In this document: piece by piece, positions 34,501-47,600 of the stretch | Layout of the letters: each line of letters starts with the position of its first letter | Numbering within the stretch: the first letter of the stretch is position 1 | Assembly: GCA_025024175.1 (NCBI GenBank) | Contig: QCXZ01000064.1 | Location: forward strand, 43,731,325 to 43,795,324 | Reading direction: 5' to 3' | DNA length: 64,000 nt | Source of the DNA: Rhyzopertha dominica | Lineage: Eukaryota > Arthropoda > Insecta > Coleoptera > Bostrichidae | The notes under the pieces: generated by a model | What the model saw: only the letters and a program-made list of their open reading frames with translations | Databases searched by the model: none | What the model was told of the DNA's origin: nothing | Translations under genes and position numbers: made by a program

Positions 34501-37255
34501 TACGAACACCGAATCAACCTCCAACATCCAGCTTGTTAAACCAAGCAGATTATGCGAATTAATAATATACTATTATCAAATAACATTAAATAAACAGGAA
34601 ACAGATGTATATATATAGTTGACTATATTTTTTTACAAGGGGTAAATGCAATCCCATCTAAGTGCGAAATTTGAAAATACTTTGCTGTCAACTATTAATA
34701 TTTTTCCGAAGCAGTAAATTAAAGCCAAACATGTAAACACGTACAGAATCTTAAAGATAATACATAGCGCCGTGATTAATTCAACTTAACAACTTAAGTA
34801 ATTGTGCTAAATTTGGTAGTTAGGAATTAAAAGATGCGAAGCGTCTGTAAACAAAATATAAAGGTACGTACAAAATATTCAGTGATTTGAAAATACAGAT
34901 TTTTCGTGCTAGTAGTATTTATAATTTACTGGAAGCCAAATATTTACCCATTAGAATTATAACCAAAGGTTATCGGTCAAATCCTTTTGCAGTAATACGT
35001 GTATACCAAACTATTGCTAAACTGATACAATGGACTTTAGATAGTTATATTTTTTAAAATGCTTATTTTTTGGCATAAAAGATAATTATTGTTGGTGGAT
35101 TTCTCATCTATTAAACATTTTGAAGCAATTTAAATAATTTTCTATAAGGTCTGAAAACCATCGAAGTGGAAATACAAATGAATAATTTCACTAAGCAGGT
35201 AGGAATGTAGGTAAATAACTGATATGATCGCAGGTTTTACACTGATTATGAAAATAACATTTACTTAATTCCGACCAACAATTGCCTCACATATACAAAC
35301 TGATTAATACAGGTCAACTTTGTTGCTAGAAAGTGGGAATGTCGAGAGACTTTATAAGGTTCCTAAACGTATTTCTGCTTTTAATGCTTGTGCAAAACTA
35401 TAGGTAAGTAAATGGTTGTCTTCTGCCTCGTATGTTACTAAAAAGTTAAAGCACCAAAGCATTGGACATTTGGAGATTACTATGTAAAGTAATAAGTCTT
35501 TCAAGGGAAAATAACGATGTACATATGAATATGTGCAGAACTATATTTAAGATTCTGATGTTCTCATGTAAATGGAGGAACTGCCGACTATCCCTATAAT
35601 AAATACAAATACAACATTTGACGTATAACAAACTAGTAAATGTGTTTGAAGTTGCAGTTAAAACTGGATAGGTCATGCCCATATTCAGATTTTGCTTTTA
35701 TTTTAATTTTATTTTTGTATACTGAATATATTTTCTAGCGTTACTTTAGTTCTAGTGATTTTATAAATTTAATATTATAATTTATTACAAAACCATCATT
35801 TAAAAAGATAAACAATACCCGTACTTGCAAATCTAGCAGTTGTATTTACAAGTATTTCTGTTTAATGATTTGAATATGCAGGAATTTACTTCGAATCACG
35901 TACTTAAATCTACTCTAAACAGATGGCGTTGCAAAATATAATTGTACCATTGTGGTCTGCCTATTTAGGGCGCAAAATTTGCTCAGAAGTTTTTGGAAGA
36001 TTTTTCCAAATGTCTTTATTTTTTAATGTTTTACTTTTATACGAGGCGACGCGACGTACTGTTTTTGATAAAAATCAGGTGCACCAGGAAAAAATTTCCT
36101 AGGATGACAAGTAAACATCAGAGTGCTTCCCATTAATTAAGGTACACAATCTGCCAGTTTAGTAACTGCTAAAAAATTAACTTGGGTCCAAATAACAGTA
36201 AATATATCTCAACCAGTTGCTGAAATAAAGAAAAAAAATGCCGCCGTGTTCAGAGGAGTCTAGCTCCCTTAGAAAGCATTCTCGCATATATATGTTTCCC
36301 CTTTTTTCTTTAAACGATATTCAGGAACATGCTGCATAGTACTTTAATTTTAAAAACAAAGGTGCCCATTGTAATTAGTCATTAATAGCGGTAAAATATA
36401 ATGTACTCTCCAATTGATCTGCTACCTGCGAGCAATCGGACCCTATGCTTCGTAAGCGCAAAATCAGTGGCTGTCGCTTCCATCTATGTAGTAAGAAATG
36501 CGTACGTAGTGCACCTAGTTACATATTTCGCATTGCAACATCCGATCGAAACTATTGGCGAACGCACATAGCAAAATACGGCCTGCTTTGCAAAAATCAC
36601 TCGACAAATCTGCTCTGATCAGCAGAGAAGAGGACAAATTCCAATCTGTTGCGCGTGTAAATTGTTTGCATCCTATAAATGATGTTTTGTAATCGATATA
36701 GTGGATTAAAAATATTGCATACATGTTATTTGAATGCTACGGTGCAATAAAATTCTTCTTTAAATATACATAGGTACATATCTCCATAAAATTGTCTTTG
36801 TTATTTATTTCTAGTCTGGACTCTGGAGTTTCAACACTAGAACCTACGGCGGGTGGTCACTATATGCCTGTTAACAATTATTTAGATTCATTGTAGGCAT
36901 ATAACGTAAGAGTAGTAAAATAACAAGTAGTAACACTGAATTTTGCAAAAGCGTGAATTTAAATAGCAGCTGTTATTAATAGTTACGCATGGGGACACTT
37001 ACGTGGTAGTGTTTCAGTATTCTAAAAATTAAATCCTTAAATTGCAAAGAAAATCAGCAATTTTTTACTTTTTTATGTACCCTATACAGTACTGACCAAG
37101 TTATGTAATAGTTGTTGATTTAAAAGAAATATTAAGTCACGTATAACTTTGACATGCCATTTTAAAATATGTCGCTTCACAAAAATAGATCTTAGTGGAT
37201 GCAAACACCCGTTATAAATGGTTACTTTTTTGTAAAACACTTCGTGTATATTAGC
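31501..37255. other. long non-coding stretch, nothing recognised
   Basis: Nearly 6 kb of AT-rich DNA. A short (AAAC)n run sits near 31575. A G+C-richer patch at about 33195-33390 has a plus-strand open frame (33164-33388) with no recognisable motif. I found no transposon domain or gene. Confidence 0.4.
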
Positions 37256-37320
37256 ATATTATATTATATTATATTATATTATATTATATTATATTATATT
37301 ATATTATATTATATTATATT
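37256..37320. repeat. (ATATT)13 microsatellite
   Basis: Thirteen perfect five-base units in a row. Confidence 0.97.
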
Positions 37321-38942
37321 AGCAACACGTAAAAGTGAATTCTCAGTTCGCTTAGGATTGGTAGCAGCGGGAGCAACTTGGCATGAATTTAGCTCTCCGT
37401 TAGTGTGTACAGCGTTCTGTTACGAGTCTAGTAAAATAGCTTATATCGCATCCTTGTTTTCAACTGACAAGGTATATAAATCATATATTTATTAGCCCTG
37501 TCAATTCTGGCAATTAACCACCTCATTACCCTTTAATCTTATAGGTATAATTACATAAACTTTTAAAATGTACATATGAATTGAACACACACAACATCCA
37601 CAACCTTGTGCTTTAGAGGCAGACAAAATAATTTCTTGTAGATGTAGGTACAATACACACTAGACAAATGCATTTTTTTATCGCGCTAGCTAGGGTATTA
37701 AGTCTCCAATTTTTCGCGTGACTTGGAAAGGTACAATGATGTGTATGCGCACACATAAAACGATTTATTTAGCGCAAATAAAAATTATTTGTATCAAATA
37801 AATTATTTGTTTGTATATATACTACAAAACATTTATTTGTTTAAGAAATATTTTTCTTGATTTATTTTACTTGAAACAAGTAAAAACATCTTGCACCATT
37901 TAAAGGTAATGTTTTAGAATGAACGGTACTTTTATTTGTTTCCAATAAAATACTTTTTTCATTTTTTCTTGCTTCTTATTGTACATTCATTTGCAACTAA
38001 AGTTTTTTTAAATCCAAATAAATTTTCTTTGACTAATGTAAGTGTTAAAAATTATTTTTGAAAACGTCGTTTTACTCTTAAAGAAAGATAATTATATTTG
38101 ATTTAAAATGTTTTATTTCACTTATAAATACATACTTATTTGGTACAATGGTAACTAAACTGTGGAAAATTAACATATAATTTTCATTCGAGAGGATTTA
38201 GCTTGTAACAAAAATTTCATTTTGTCCCCATAAGATAATTGTCTTCAATTCATACAATTTTTAAAATAAAATTTTGTTTGCAAACGAATAAATATCATTG
38301 ACTTAAACACGATTCTTCTTGACGCAAATAAATTTATCCAAGAGTAATTATTTTCTTAAGTCAAACAAACATTTTAAAGTGTGCCTGAATGTTTGCGTTC
38401 TATTTGCAGAGGCTTCTGCGAGGGCTACTGTTATAGTTATATGATAATGTATAATGATGATTATCCGTTAAATACATTTATTTAATTACAAGCTGGCGAG
38501 ACGTCGGCCCTATTTCCAAAACTGAGATGATCTAACGCAAAACGACCATGATTTCAACCTGAACCTGGCCGCGAAAGCTTACTTTCCCGCAAAGGCAACT
38601 ATCTTTACAAAATATTACAGAGTTTCTTGTAAGATTTTGTTGCATAATTGCTAAGTTAGAAGATTTAAAGTAAGCTCCAAAGCAAATAAATACAATGTTA
38701 ATATAGCAAAATAATAGCTCTGTAATTAGGTATTACAGAACTGATCCTTTTGTTGAATTCAGTAAAAACGCATGCAAATACATAAGTACTTAAGTCAGAT
38801 CAGAAGAATCTAAATAGATGACTAGCGATATACCTGTAGTAGCATTTGAAGTAGCATACTTGTACAAATAATAAAAAGAATCGTAATTATCGCATGTGTA
38901 ATGCTAATGGTAATAGTTATTGTTTTATGTGTTATTGATGAT
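37321..38942. other. non-coding stretch rich in CAAATAAA-type motifs
   Basis: Between about 37770 and 38350 the motif CAAATAAA or its inverse TTTATTTG recurs at least six times in both orientations. Examples are near 37778, 37796, 37832, 37937, 38015 and 38327. This may be the remains of a foldback element or low-complexity drift. No coding sequence was recognised. Confidence 0.35.
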
Positions 38943-40460
38943 ATTTATTTATTTATTTATTTATTTATTTTACACAGGGAGTGCCTACAGGCAATGACTA
39001 TAACAAATCATACATTGTTGTACAGTGGTTCATCAAATACAGCATAAAACAATGAAATTACAAAATAAGTTTAATTCAGTATACAAATAAAACTAGCAAA
39101 AAGCAGGATATAATAACATAGATAATTGCAGTAACAATTAACAATATATGCGTTATAATGATGGATAATTTGTATGATAAATGATACAGTAAGAGAAATT
39201 AGTTTCACGCAAGTGAATAATAATTTGAATCTAAAGTAAGCTTGGGATGGTTAAACAAAATGTGATTTAAGTTTTTTTTTGAAACATGGTCCAGATAGAT
39301 AAAAAATATCAAAATCAGATGCAGAGGAATTGTATGTTCTGATAATACGTGTAATTGGTGCATTCTGATTTCTGACCAGAGTTTGTTCTATAAAAGGTTT
39401 CGCGGAACGAGACAAGCGAAAGCAGGGTAGGTGAATCAATAGCGTCATTCACTAGTCTGTGCAGAAATAGTAAATCTGCAAGCAATCTTCTGCAATTCAA
39501 GGACAAAACTCCATATTTTTTTGCTATAACGTTTGTATTTTCAGTCTCGTAACTGCCAACAACTTTGAAATTTAGGTATTTTAACCGACTCGAAATTAAT
39601 TTTACTGTAAACGAGTGAGTAGTATAAGGTTTTCATGACATCAACGGATTTGAAATTTTTTGTTACTGTTATTAAAAATCCTAGCATTTTAAGGGATTGA
39701 ACGGCTATATTGTCTATATGCAGATTAAATAACATTTTACGATCAAATGTTATGCCTAAATTCTTGACATTGTGAACAACTGAGAACAGTGCCATTGAAA
39801 TTATAGCCGTTCGAGAAAGTTTTTCAGTTTCTGGTGAATGAGGTACAACAGCATCTATTAAGATTTAGATATAAGTAATCTTTTGCAATAGCTGTAAAAA
39901 GCGTTTAAATATGACTGGAAAAACAAATCAATAACACTGTTTATTGGAGCAAATATTTAAGGTCATCAATATAGAGCCGATGATTACAAAATTTAAAGCA
40001 GGAATTAGTGTCGTTTATATATATTTAAAAAAGCAGAGGCCCCAGGATCGGGCCCTGGGGCATACCTGATGTAGTCCACTTAGGCAATGACTTTTATTCA
40101 TTTATATACACTATTTGTGTTCTACCCTGAAGGTAAGAGGACATCCAAACTAACAGCGATCCGTGCACACCGATCAACACGAGATTAGACACAAGTGTGC
40201 AATGGTCAATTTCATCAAACGCCTTGCTGAAATCTGTGTACACGGAATCCACCTGAATCCGACTGTCCATAGAGTTTAAAATAAAATTGGAATATTCGCT
40301 GAGGTTAGACTCCACAGATCGACGAGGGAGAAAACATGCTGCTGTGCAATTATATATATGGTTTAATTGCTGCAAACAGGGAGTTATGGACTAGACGCTC
40401 AAATCCTTTACAAAAATATTCAATTTAGAAATCGGACTGTAATTTGTTACTAGATTCTAG
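38943..40460 (-). mobile_element. 5'-truncated Jockey-like LINE with (AAAT)n tail
   Basis: Minus strand. The readable part starts with VTNYSPISKLNIFCKGFE (about 40455-40400). The frame 40094-40375 then gives RSVESNLSEYSNFILN, VYTDFSKAFDEIDHCTLV and SYLQGRTQIVYINE, which are RT blocks. After one stop the same frame gives SGMPQGPILGPLLF and, after another stop, IYIND and LYIDD. The active site has Ile in place of Ala, as in YIDD. The frame 39541-39795 adds VKNLGITFDRKMLFNLH and MKTLYYSLVYSKINF, the thumb region. The 3' end, at low coordinates, finishes at an ATTT tract (38943-38970), which is an AAAT tail on the element strand. No endonuclease is present: this is a typical 5' truncation from incomplete reverse transcription. 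Confidence 0.85.
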
Positions 40461-41590
40461 ACTGTTTATATTAAGTATGTAACAAGTTTTTTTGTTTTTT
40501 TATAGATTAGCTTCAGTTCAGTACATAAACTTTTAAACGCAGTTTTAGTCTTCAGCTTGTACTTCAGTTGTCGTTGCTTGCTTCTTCATTTAAGGTAAAA
40601 ATAAATATTTGGTACAAATGAAAACGTTGAAACCACAAAAGCTAATCCATTGAATCTGAATCAATAATAAAAAAATGAACGGAACGAAAAGTTGAATCGA
40701 ACCTATATCTTTTTATTAACCATATTCTTTATTCAAGTTTAGTTTGCTTTACATTACGTATTGCTCTTTTATATATTTATACTGGGTGCGTTTTTGAAAA
40801 AAAAAAATTGCATATGTCACGTGAATCGCAAGCGTTTTTCTCTAAGAAATTCATGATTATTAATGTCCTAACAGACGGCAGACCAACGGTCTTCTCCGGC
40901 CTGCTAAAGCGGCGTCGTGCAAACAACTGGAGGTCCGTCATAATTCCAAAACGCCTAATTTATCGCCTCCACCCTTTGAGCCCAGAAGTCAAAGGGGGAC
41001 ATCGCACNAGTCAAGCCAACCCTTGGTAACCCGTGTTGTCCTGCCGGCGGCGTCTACCTNCGGACTGGTTTCTTGAGGATCCGTCCTCTCTTGCCGGAAA
41101 CACAAAACGCTTCCGTTGCACCGATATTAAATGACCCGAGTGTCTTTGTCCGGCAACCGTGCTGAATTCGCCCATTGTCCGCACAGAGAAAATGGATTAA
41201 AGATGTTTACACATCGTATTATGGGCTAACGTATCGTGTGACATGTATGGTCATTAAATCAGTGGATGTGAAACGATATGATTGTAGGCTGCTTATGGGG
41301 TCAGCAAGGTGTTGAACAAAAATTTTCCTTGTGGAAGAACGAAATGGGGAATACACCAAAAGAAAAAATGCAACTTACTTATCTGTAAGAAGTCAAGTCA
41401 AGTGAAGAGTTTTCACTAACTCTGCATTTTTAATCACTAAAAAATTAAAGGAATACAGTTTACCATTTTATAATGAGAATGGGGATCTGAGAGGAAGGCT
41501 GAGTGGGAAAAAATTTACTCAACTCAATCTATTTACTCTTTACTATTAAGGAATTCATGGCATATTAAATTTTATACNTATTTTATTATA
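40461..41590. other. non-coding stretch with G+C-richer island
   Basis: The island at about 40870-41190 (unresolved bases at 41008 and 41060) has a plus-strand open frame to 41029 containing VLTDGRPTVFSGLLKRRR. I do not recognise it. It may be a conserved exon, a regulatory block or old repeat DNA. Confidence 0.3.
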
Positions 41591-42282
41591 CCGGGTGTAA
41601 TTGAAACCTGGCTCACCCCCTAAATTGCCTTTTATTTTGTTAGCTAGAAAAACGAAATTTGGAATATTTCATATATCAGAAAATTGGCGTTTGTTGACTT
41701 TCTGCAACTTCCGGTTTCACCGATTTTTAAATGGAACGCTATGTATATGTATGCATATTTGGATTCTCTGATATATTTTAAGTACAAAAAACCTATCTTG
41801 GTTAGATTTAATGAACGTCATAGAAAAAAATTAAATTTTATTTTATTATCTAGAGTGCTGCGATTATCAGAATTGTACTTCTTACACCCTAGAATATTAT
41901 TAAAAAGTAAATGGACCAACGTAAACACGATTATGTAAAAGTTATGAGTGTTAATAGAAAATATCTTATTTTTTTTAATAAGTCAAATTTGATAATCAGA
42001 TAATAAAATAAAAAACTTTTCTTTGACGTTTATCAAATCTAACCAAAGTAGGTTTTTTGTAACTAGAATTTACCACAGAATCTAAATATGTAAAAATATA
42101 CCTACTGCTCCATTTAAAAATCAAAAGTTAGGGTAATTTCCGGTGAAACCGGAAGTTGCAGAAAGTCGTTCTGTATGTCATCAAACGCAAATTTTCTAAT
42201 ATAAAAAATATTCCAAATCTCGTTTTCCTAGCTAAAAATTAATGGCAATTTGAGGGGCGAGCCAGGTTTCATTTACACCCGG
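41591..42282. mobile_element. 692-bp Tc1/mariner-like MITE with long inverted arms and TA duplication
   Basis: It begins CCGGGTGTAATTGAAACC and ends with the near-exact inverse, GGTTTCATTTACACCCGG, flanked by TA on both sides (41589-41590 and 42283-42284). The arms remain similar for over 200 bp inward. Blocks include GCTAGRAAAACGA, GAYTTTCTGCAACTTCCGGT, CCATTTAAAAATC and AAACCTA-CTTGGTTAGATTT, each found in inverse on the other side. The centre is AT-rich and non-coding. The TA target and CCGGGTG ends fit Tc1/mariner mobilisation. Confidence 0.9.
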
Positions 42283-43492
42283 TATATACATAAAGTAGCT
42301 GCACCTTTATTAAAATTGAAAAATAAAACAACGCTTGTAAATTGTAGCTAATGTTTGTAAAACAAACGCTCGTGGGTGATCAGTTATTTCATAGTTCATG
42401 TAGCATACCTTACTTTTGCTGTTTGTGATCGATATAATTTCTTACTCGCAAATAATTATTAGGTTGTGCTTCATCGTTTTGAATTCACGCCATCGGTTTA
42501 CGTTGCCCCGATCTTGAAATTTGATTTATGCTAATTTGTAAAAATACACGTTTCCAGAAGGTATGATCCAGTAATAGAAATTACACTTTTTTGACGTGAT
42601 ATTCAAAGGAAAATTGAATAATACTGAAGACTGGCCATAACTCCGCAACTGTTCGAAAATATTTGTCATAGTATATTCCTGTTTACTAAAAAATGACGAC
42701 TTGCAGAACCTACTAAAATATACTCTGTACCTTATTAAACTAAAAATTACGTGCAAATTTGGTAAATTTTGTAAAACTAGAAATACAGGTGATAAACGGC
42801 TTGAAGAAATCGCAAATAAAATGGACAATCTTTACCTATTTAACATTTTTCTGTCTCTTCTAGTGATTCAATTCGTGGCCCTTAATGAAATATTTTATAT
42901 AACAAAATAAAAACACTTGGTTGTTTCACAAAATTTTTATTTACAGTACCGTTTCGAATCTTTCGGTTCCTTTTCAGTGCATTGAGTCGTTGACGACGTT
43001 TTCGTCTGCAATCGAGGGCATACGAATGGTACAAAGAATTTTCTATGCATATGATCTGTTACATCAGAACTCGGAGTAGCGGATCTTCTAATAAGCGACT
43101 TCGAAAACAGCGCTTTTAGTTAAAATATGAAAATTCTGAATTTCCAGATACCCTTAGGGAGCTACTTTTTTTTAAATGTTATCATTTAGCAAATTTGAAA
43201 ATTATTTTAGATAATTGTCATTAGCTTTTACTACAGATAGATATCTACCCATAGTTTAAGAAATACCAGTAGTAGAATTCTGAAACATATTGTTAAAATG
43301 TTTTAGAAAACTTCTTAATTTTCTTATTTTTTATTCTTTAAGAATTTCAAGACTTGTTAGTTACAGTACCCAGTACATTTATTACCTATACACAACTGGC
43401 TAAGATGATTGCAATAGTTTAGTTTGTATTAAAGATGTGGAGTTGAATCTTCTAACAAACACTTTAGTAACTTAGTAACGTATGATCTCAAC
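42283..43492. other. non-coding stretch, nothing recognised
   Basis: Short open frames on both strands at 42526-42910 overlap each other and show no family features. Confidence 0.4.
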
Positions 43493-44160
43493 ACAGGGTG
43501 TTCCGCAACTCGAGGGTCATAGTGAATATGCGTATTCTCGAGGTCATTCGGGATCATAAAGTCCTAATAAACATATGTCCTAAAATGAACCGTTTGTTGA
43601 TGTGGATGAATTAATTATCTGTTGGAACTGCTGCAGCTCATTAGCTACATTGCTTAAAACAAAACAAAGTAACCTGTGATGTGTGATGGTAATACACCTG
43701 CAGAATTACTAAAACACCAACGTAGATTTTATAATAGCAGAGTACCAAATATACGGGTATTTATTGGTGCCTACCGATGTATTCGAGAATCTGGCCATGT
43801 GCCCAGAGCACTTCATCGACGTACTGCAAGGAGCAATCTACACTTAATTACTCAAAATTGTAGGGCGCAGTATGTGCACCAGCTTACGGCGAGTTTCTGC
43901 TTGTATTAAAACTCCACAAACAACTGTATTGTGAACTCTTCACGATTTTGGTTTATTTCCATTCCGCATCAAATCTGTCTGGTTTTTACATGTGCAAGAT
44001 TTCTTGACTTGGGAAAAATTTTATCGGTAGATTTAAGTACCACGATCAATGTGAAGAAACTTTATTTGCTGACGAAGCATGTGTAAACAGAGATGAAATA
44101 ACAAATTTACGCAATTCATACTTGTCGCCCACCATAGAAATAGAATGATATGTAATAAAG
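43493..44160 (+). pseudogene. mariner-like DDE transposon remnant with N-terminal HTH
   Basis: The left side begins ACAGGGTGTTCCGCAACTCG, a terminal sequence I recall from a Tc1/mariner-like family common in insects. The plus strand then reads CDGNTPAELLKHQRRF, NSRVPNIRVFIGAYR and RESGHVPRALHRR at 43676-43830, the helix-turn-helix start of such a transposase. After stops and frame changes come DFGLFPFRIKSVWFLH (about 43950) and LFADEACVNRDEITNLRN (about 44062-44120). The second carries the catalytic D of the ILFTDEA motif. The C-terminal third and the right end are missing. At least four disruptions make it inactive. Confidence 0.75.
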
Positions 44161-44476
44161 GATGATCCAGAAACCCAAATGCTTTGTGTGTTTTGCATTA
44201 TTTAAAGGTTTCAGCTCTATATTAATAATTGGTCATTCTGAATCATTTTTGCTTTAGAATTTACTTGAAATTTCTTGTAAATGTTCGAGAATAAAGAATT
44301 GTATGTGTGTAATAAGTTTGATGTTTAACTAATATTAAATACTGATGTTACAATTACTTACAATTTAATAAACCCAAATCTACAAAAATTGTTCATTCTA
44401 GGATAGGTATATGTTTGTTAAAACTTTTTGATTAAGAATGACCTGTATACATATCTGTACATATTAGGTAGCTTGG
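44161..44476. other. spacer, nothing recognised
   Basis: AT-rich DNA between the mariner remnant and the long hairpin. No right terminal repeat of the mariner element was found here. Confidence 0.35.
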
Positions 44477-44629
44477 AAACAAGTTGATTGTTGTGAACGT
44501 ATGTGCTTTGTCTCACTAGATTATTAAGTGTGAAAATAGCGTTATAGAGTACAACGCTGTTATCTCTTTGATAATGATCGATAAATCTAGCGAGACAAAG
44601 CACATACATTCAAAACAATCAGCTTGTTT
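44477..44629. repeat. 153-nt near-perfect hairpin (46-bp arms)
   Basis: Left arm 44477-44522 and right arm 44584-44629 are complementary over 46 bp with four mismatches; GTATGTGCTTTGTCTC is one of the exact blocks. The 61-nt interior contains a further inverted pair, AGCGTT/AACGCT. It could be a small foldback element, or yield a double-stranded RNA for small-RNA processing. It is larger than most animal pre-miRNAs. No target duplication is clear. Confidence 0.8.
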
Positions 44630-47600
44630 GACGAATGAATTCACTATTCAACATATCGGTATCTGTCTATTATCAAGATAGAAAGATAAAAAAGGTTTCT
44701 TTATTTTAGCTCCCCCCCATTCAGAATGTAATATTTGCAGTCAACTTTTTAGGATTGTTGGTTAGTGAATTAAGTTTATGGCATTCTTAGTTCCTTAAAC
44801 GATTAAAATGTGACACAATTATATTATTTTAAAGTACAATATGAAAACCGTAGTTTTGGAATCGTTATATGAAAACGAGAGAACACAATGCTCTATTGAC
44901 ATTAACAGATATCAATAAAGAATATGACATTAAAGCCACTTCGGTTGAAAATGCTGCCGCTATCAAAGCTTGATGAGCCACAAAAGATTTTGTTTAAACA
45001 AAACGTAGATATGGCTTCGAGGTTGCCTGATTTGCGCAATTTGTCTGCTGGCACACGCCTGCCACGGGATGCATCTTACATAAACATGGAACAGGTTAAA
45101 AAGCAAACACCCACGAGATGTATTCACCCGTTGAGGAAGATGCACAGTGAACGGCTGCCCTATTCTCACGGAATACGAGATTAGCGCTTGGAGGGTACTC
45201 AAACATGAGATAGATGTCATCTGACGGATGCTGCGGACGTTGCTGGAATAACAATCGATCCTGCGGTGCTTCTGCGGTTTCCTTGGCGCCCGAGATGGTC
45301 TCACGCTTTTACGGTGTATGTCTGGTTATAAAGCGCAACTTACTGTTACCAGAAATGTATCGGCAAGATTTTATATAAAACTAATTATATCGCAAATCTC
45401 CTGCAGACTTTCGTGAGTAACATTTCAACTTCTGACGCGGTGACATTATCCTAATTTAAGATTATGTTCATTTCATTAGTTTGTTTCCGCTTTACTTCAG
45501 ACTATATATGTTTAAGTGAATCTAGTAAATAAGTTTCATTATGAAATGCCCTTACGTTATTTACATTCAAGTGATTTCGTTAATAAAATGACTTTATTTT
45601 TATTATAAACTAGCGTTTCTTCTCACTCTAATGTCCAGATTTGGTCTACTGAAGAAAAATACATCAGGTTTTCTGCTTACCAACCCAATAAAATCTAAAA
45701 TTATCCCAAACAATAAGATAAAACAGGTAGTAAAATAAATTAATACAAATGCAACGCTTTTTCTAACAATAAGGGAATCTAGGGATTTCTAATTTTAAAG
45801 GATAGTCTGGTATTTGTTGTACGTACCATGAACTGTTATCTTTTTGCTTATATTAATACTAATATGCGTTAATGACATCATTATCTTCTCTATTAACAAA
45901 ATAATTCACTAAAGTTGTTGCCAATTAGCTGCCGATTTGTAAAAATGTCTGTGCTAAAAGACTTGGATATTCTTGTTTAAACACATGAATTGATAATATG
46001 ACAAGATGCCATGTGATATATCTTTGAAAAGAGAATAAAATAAGGAATTGGCTTATGTCCTGAATGCATTTTACCTCCTGTAAGTCAAAAAACGACAGTG
46101 CATGGTAAGTTTGTGAAGCATTGAAACATTTTTTTTCTCATAGGTATTCACGTTTTATCTGTATGCCCACTACGAAAACCATGGTTTGTTGTTTGAGTGA
46201 GTAAGTGGTCAGAAAAATTGCTTCTACAACTTAATTGTTCTAAAAAATTGAAAGATCTGAGAGTAGTTCACAAGATGAAAAGGCATTTATCAGCATGTAT
46301 ATAGAACGAGCGATATTTTCGTAAATTTGTATTATTACCTCAGTAGACACGTACAGCTAAAATGCAGTCTTTATAATTCTGGCCCAAACAATAAGCCATA
46401 TTTAACGGTGCTTCTGGGTATAATTTTTTAAGCATGCGACAAAAATGTTTGTTTACAGAGACAATACGAAATTGTTTGTTTCCATGAAAAGGTGCTCCAT
46501 GTTGATTCCTACATGCAAAAGTCAAAAATGGTTATTATTAGATAATAGATAATAGATAATAGAACAAAAAAATCCATTCCATCTTCAAAACTATCAACTT
46601 TAGAGTTATTAAGCTGTGGTAAAAGTAGCAAACAATTATGCGTTCTATTAAATGGGATACAAAAGAAATATATCGGTTCTATTACAGATAGTGTAGTTAT
46701 GTATTTTCTTTCGAAATCTAATCTTTAATTTTAAACACCCTGTATAATTTTGAATTATAAGATATATTCAATAATTTGCACGTATGTGGTTAGTACTTCC
46801 GGAAAGAATTTATTAATAATTAATTATCATACATGATTGAAAGCCCAAAATCAATTAATGGAGAAATCATAAAATACAACAGACACAAATTCCGATATTT
46901 ATCGTCAGGTATCAGGGAGACAGGTTAAAAGCAAAACATAGTACAGATTATTAGCTAGTATTTGTAAACCCATTTAAAATGTTTTTGATAGAGAAAATTG
47001 CTCATCTAGCTGTGAATGCAGGCTAGCGGTTCTTCGAAGAAATGACTGCAAATGCAGTATTATAAATGAATTAGTGTAATACTACAAAAAAAAACAGAAA
47101 CTGGAAATTTGTTACTAGACATAGGTAGAATAAAGCAGAAAGTTTTTGGTACCAAAATAGTGTAAATAGGAAATGTCATATAATAATATATATTTTTTAA
47201 CGTACGGAACAAGAAAGCTAAATAACCGTTAAAAAGATGATCAATTGAACTGATGAAATTGATTGAAATATGGAAGATAAACTTTATTTTATTACTTTAT
47301 CCATGAAAATCATCGTATTAACAGCAAACTTTTGGAAAATATTTCATATATCTATTAGACATCGGGCTTGTGTATAAAAGTTGAGAATTAAAAATCAGTA
47401 GAGAGAAACGAATGGTGTATTATGAATAAGAGAAGTGTATGTACTTTATACTTTGACACCAATTTAGGTCAGTAGAAAATGGTTATCAAATTTAGATTTT
47501 CTGTTTTACATACGAAGAAAATAAAATAGATATTAGATGTTGAGGATGATCATTCCTTTCATGTAAAAGTATAGTAAAATAAGCGAGATTAAGCAATTTT

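Noticed and set aside
42526..42910. Open frames of 69-100 codons on opposite strands
   Set aside because: They overlap, have AT-driven composition and no family features.
44924..45304. Overlapping open frames on both strands
   Set aside because: Neither shows motifs or splice signals; each is explained by the higher G+C of the block.
46541..46562. Short regular repeat (GATAATA)3 as a CRISPR-like array
   Set aside because: Units are seven bases with no spacers: a simple microsatellite.
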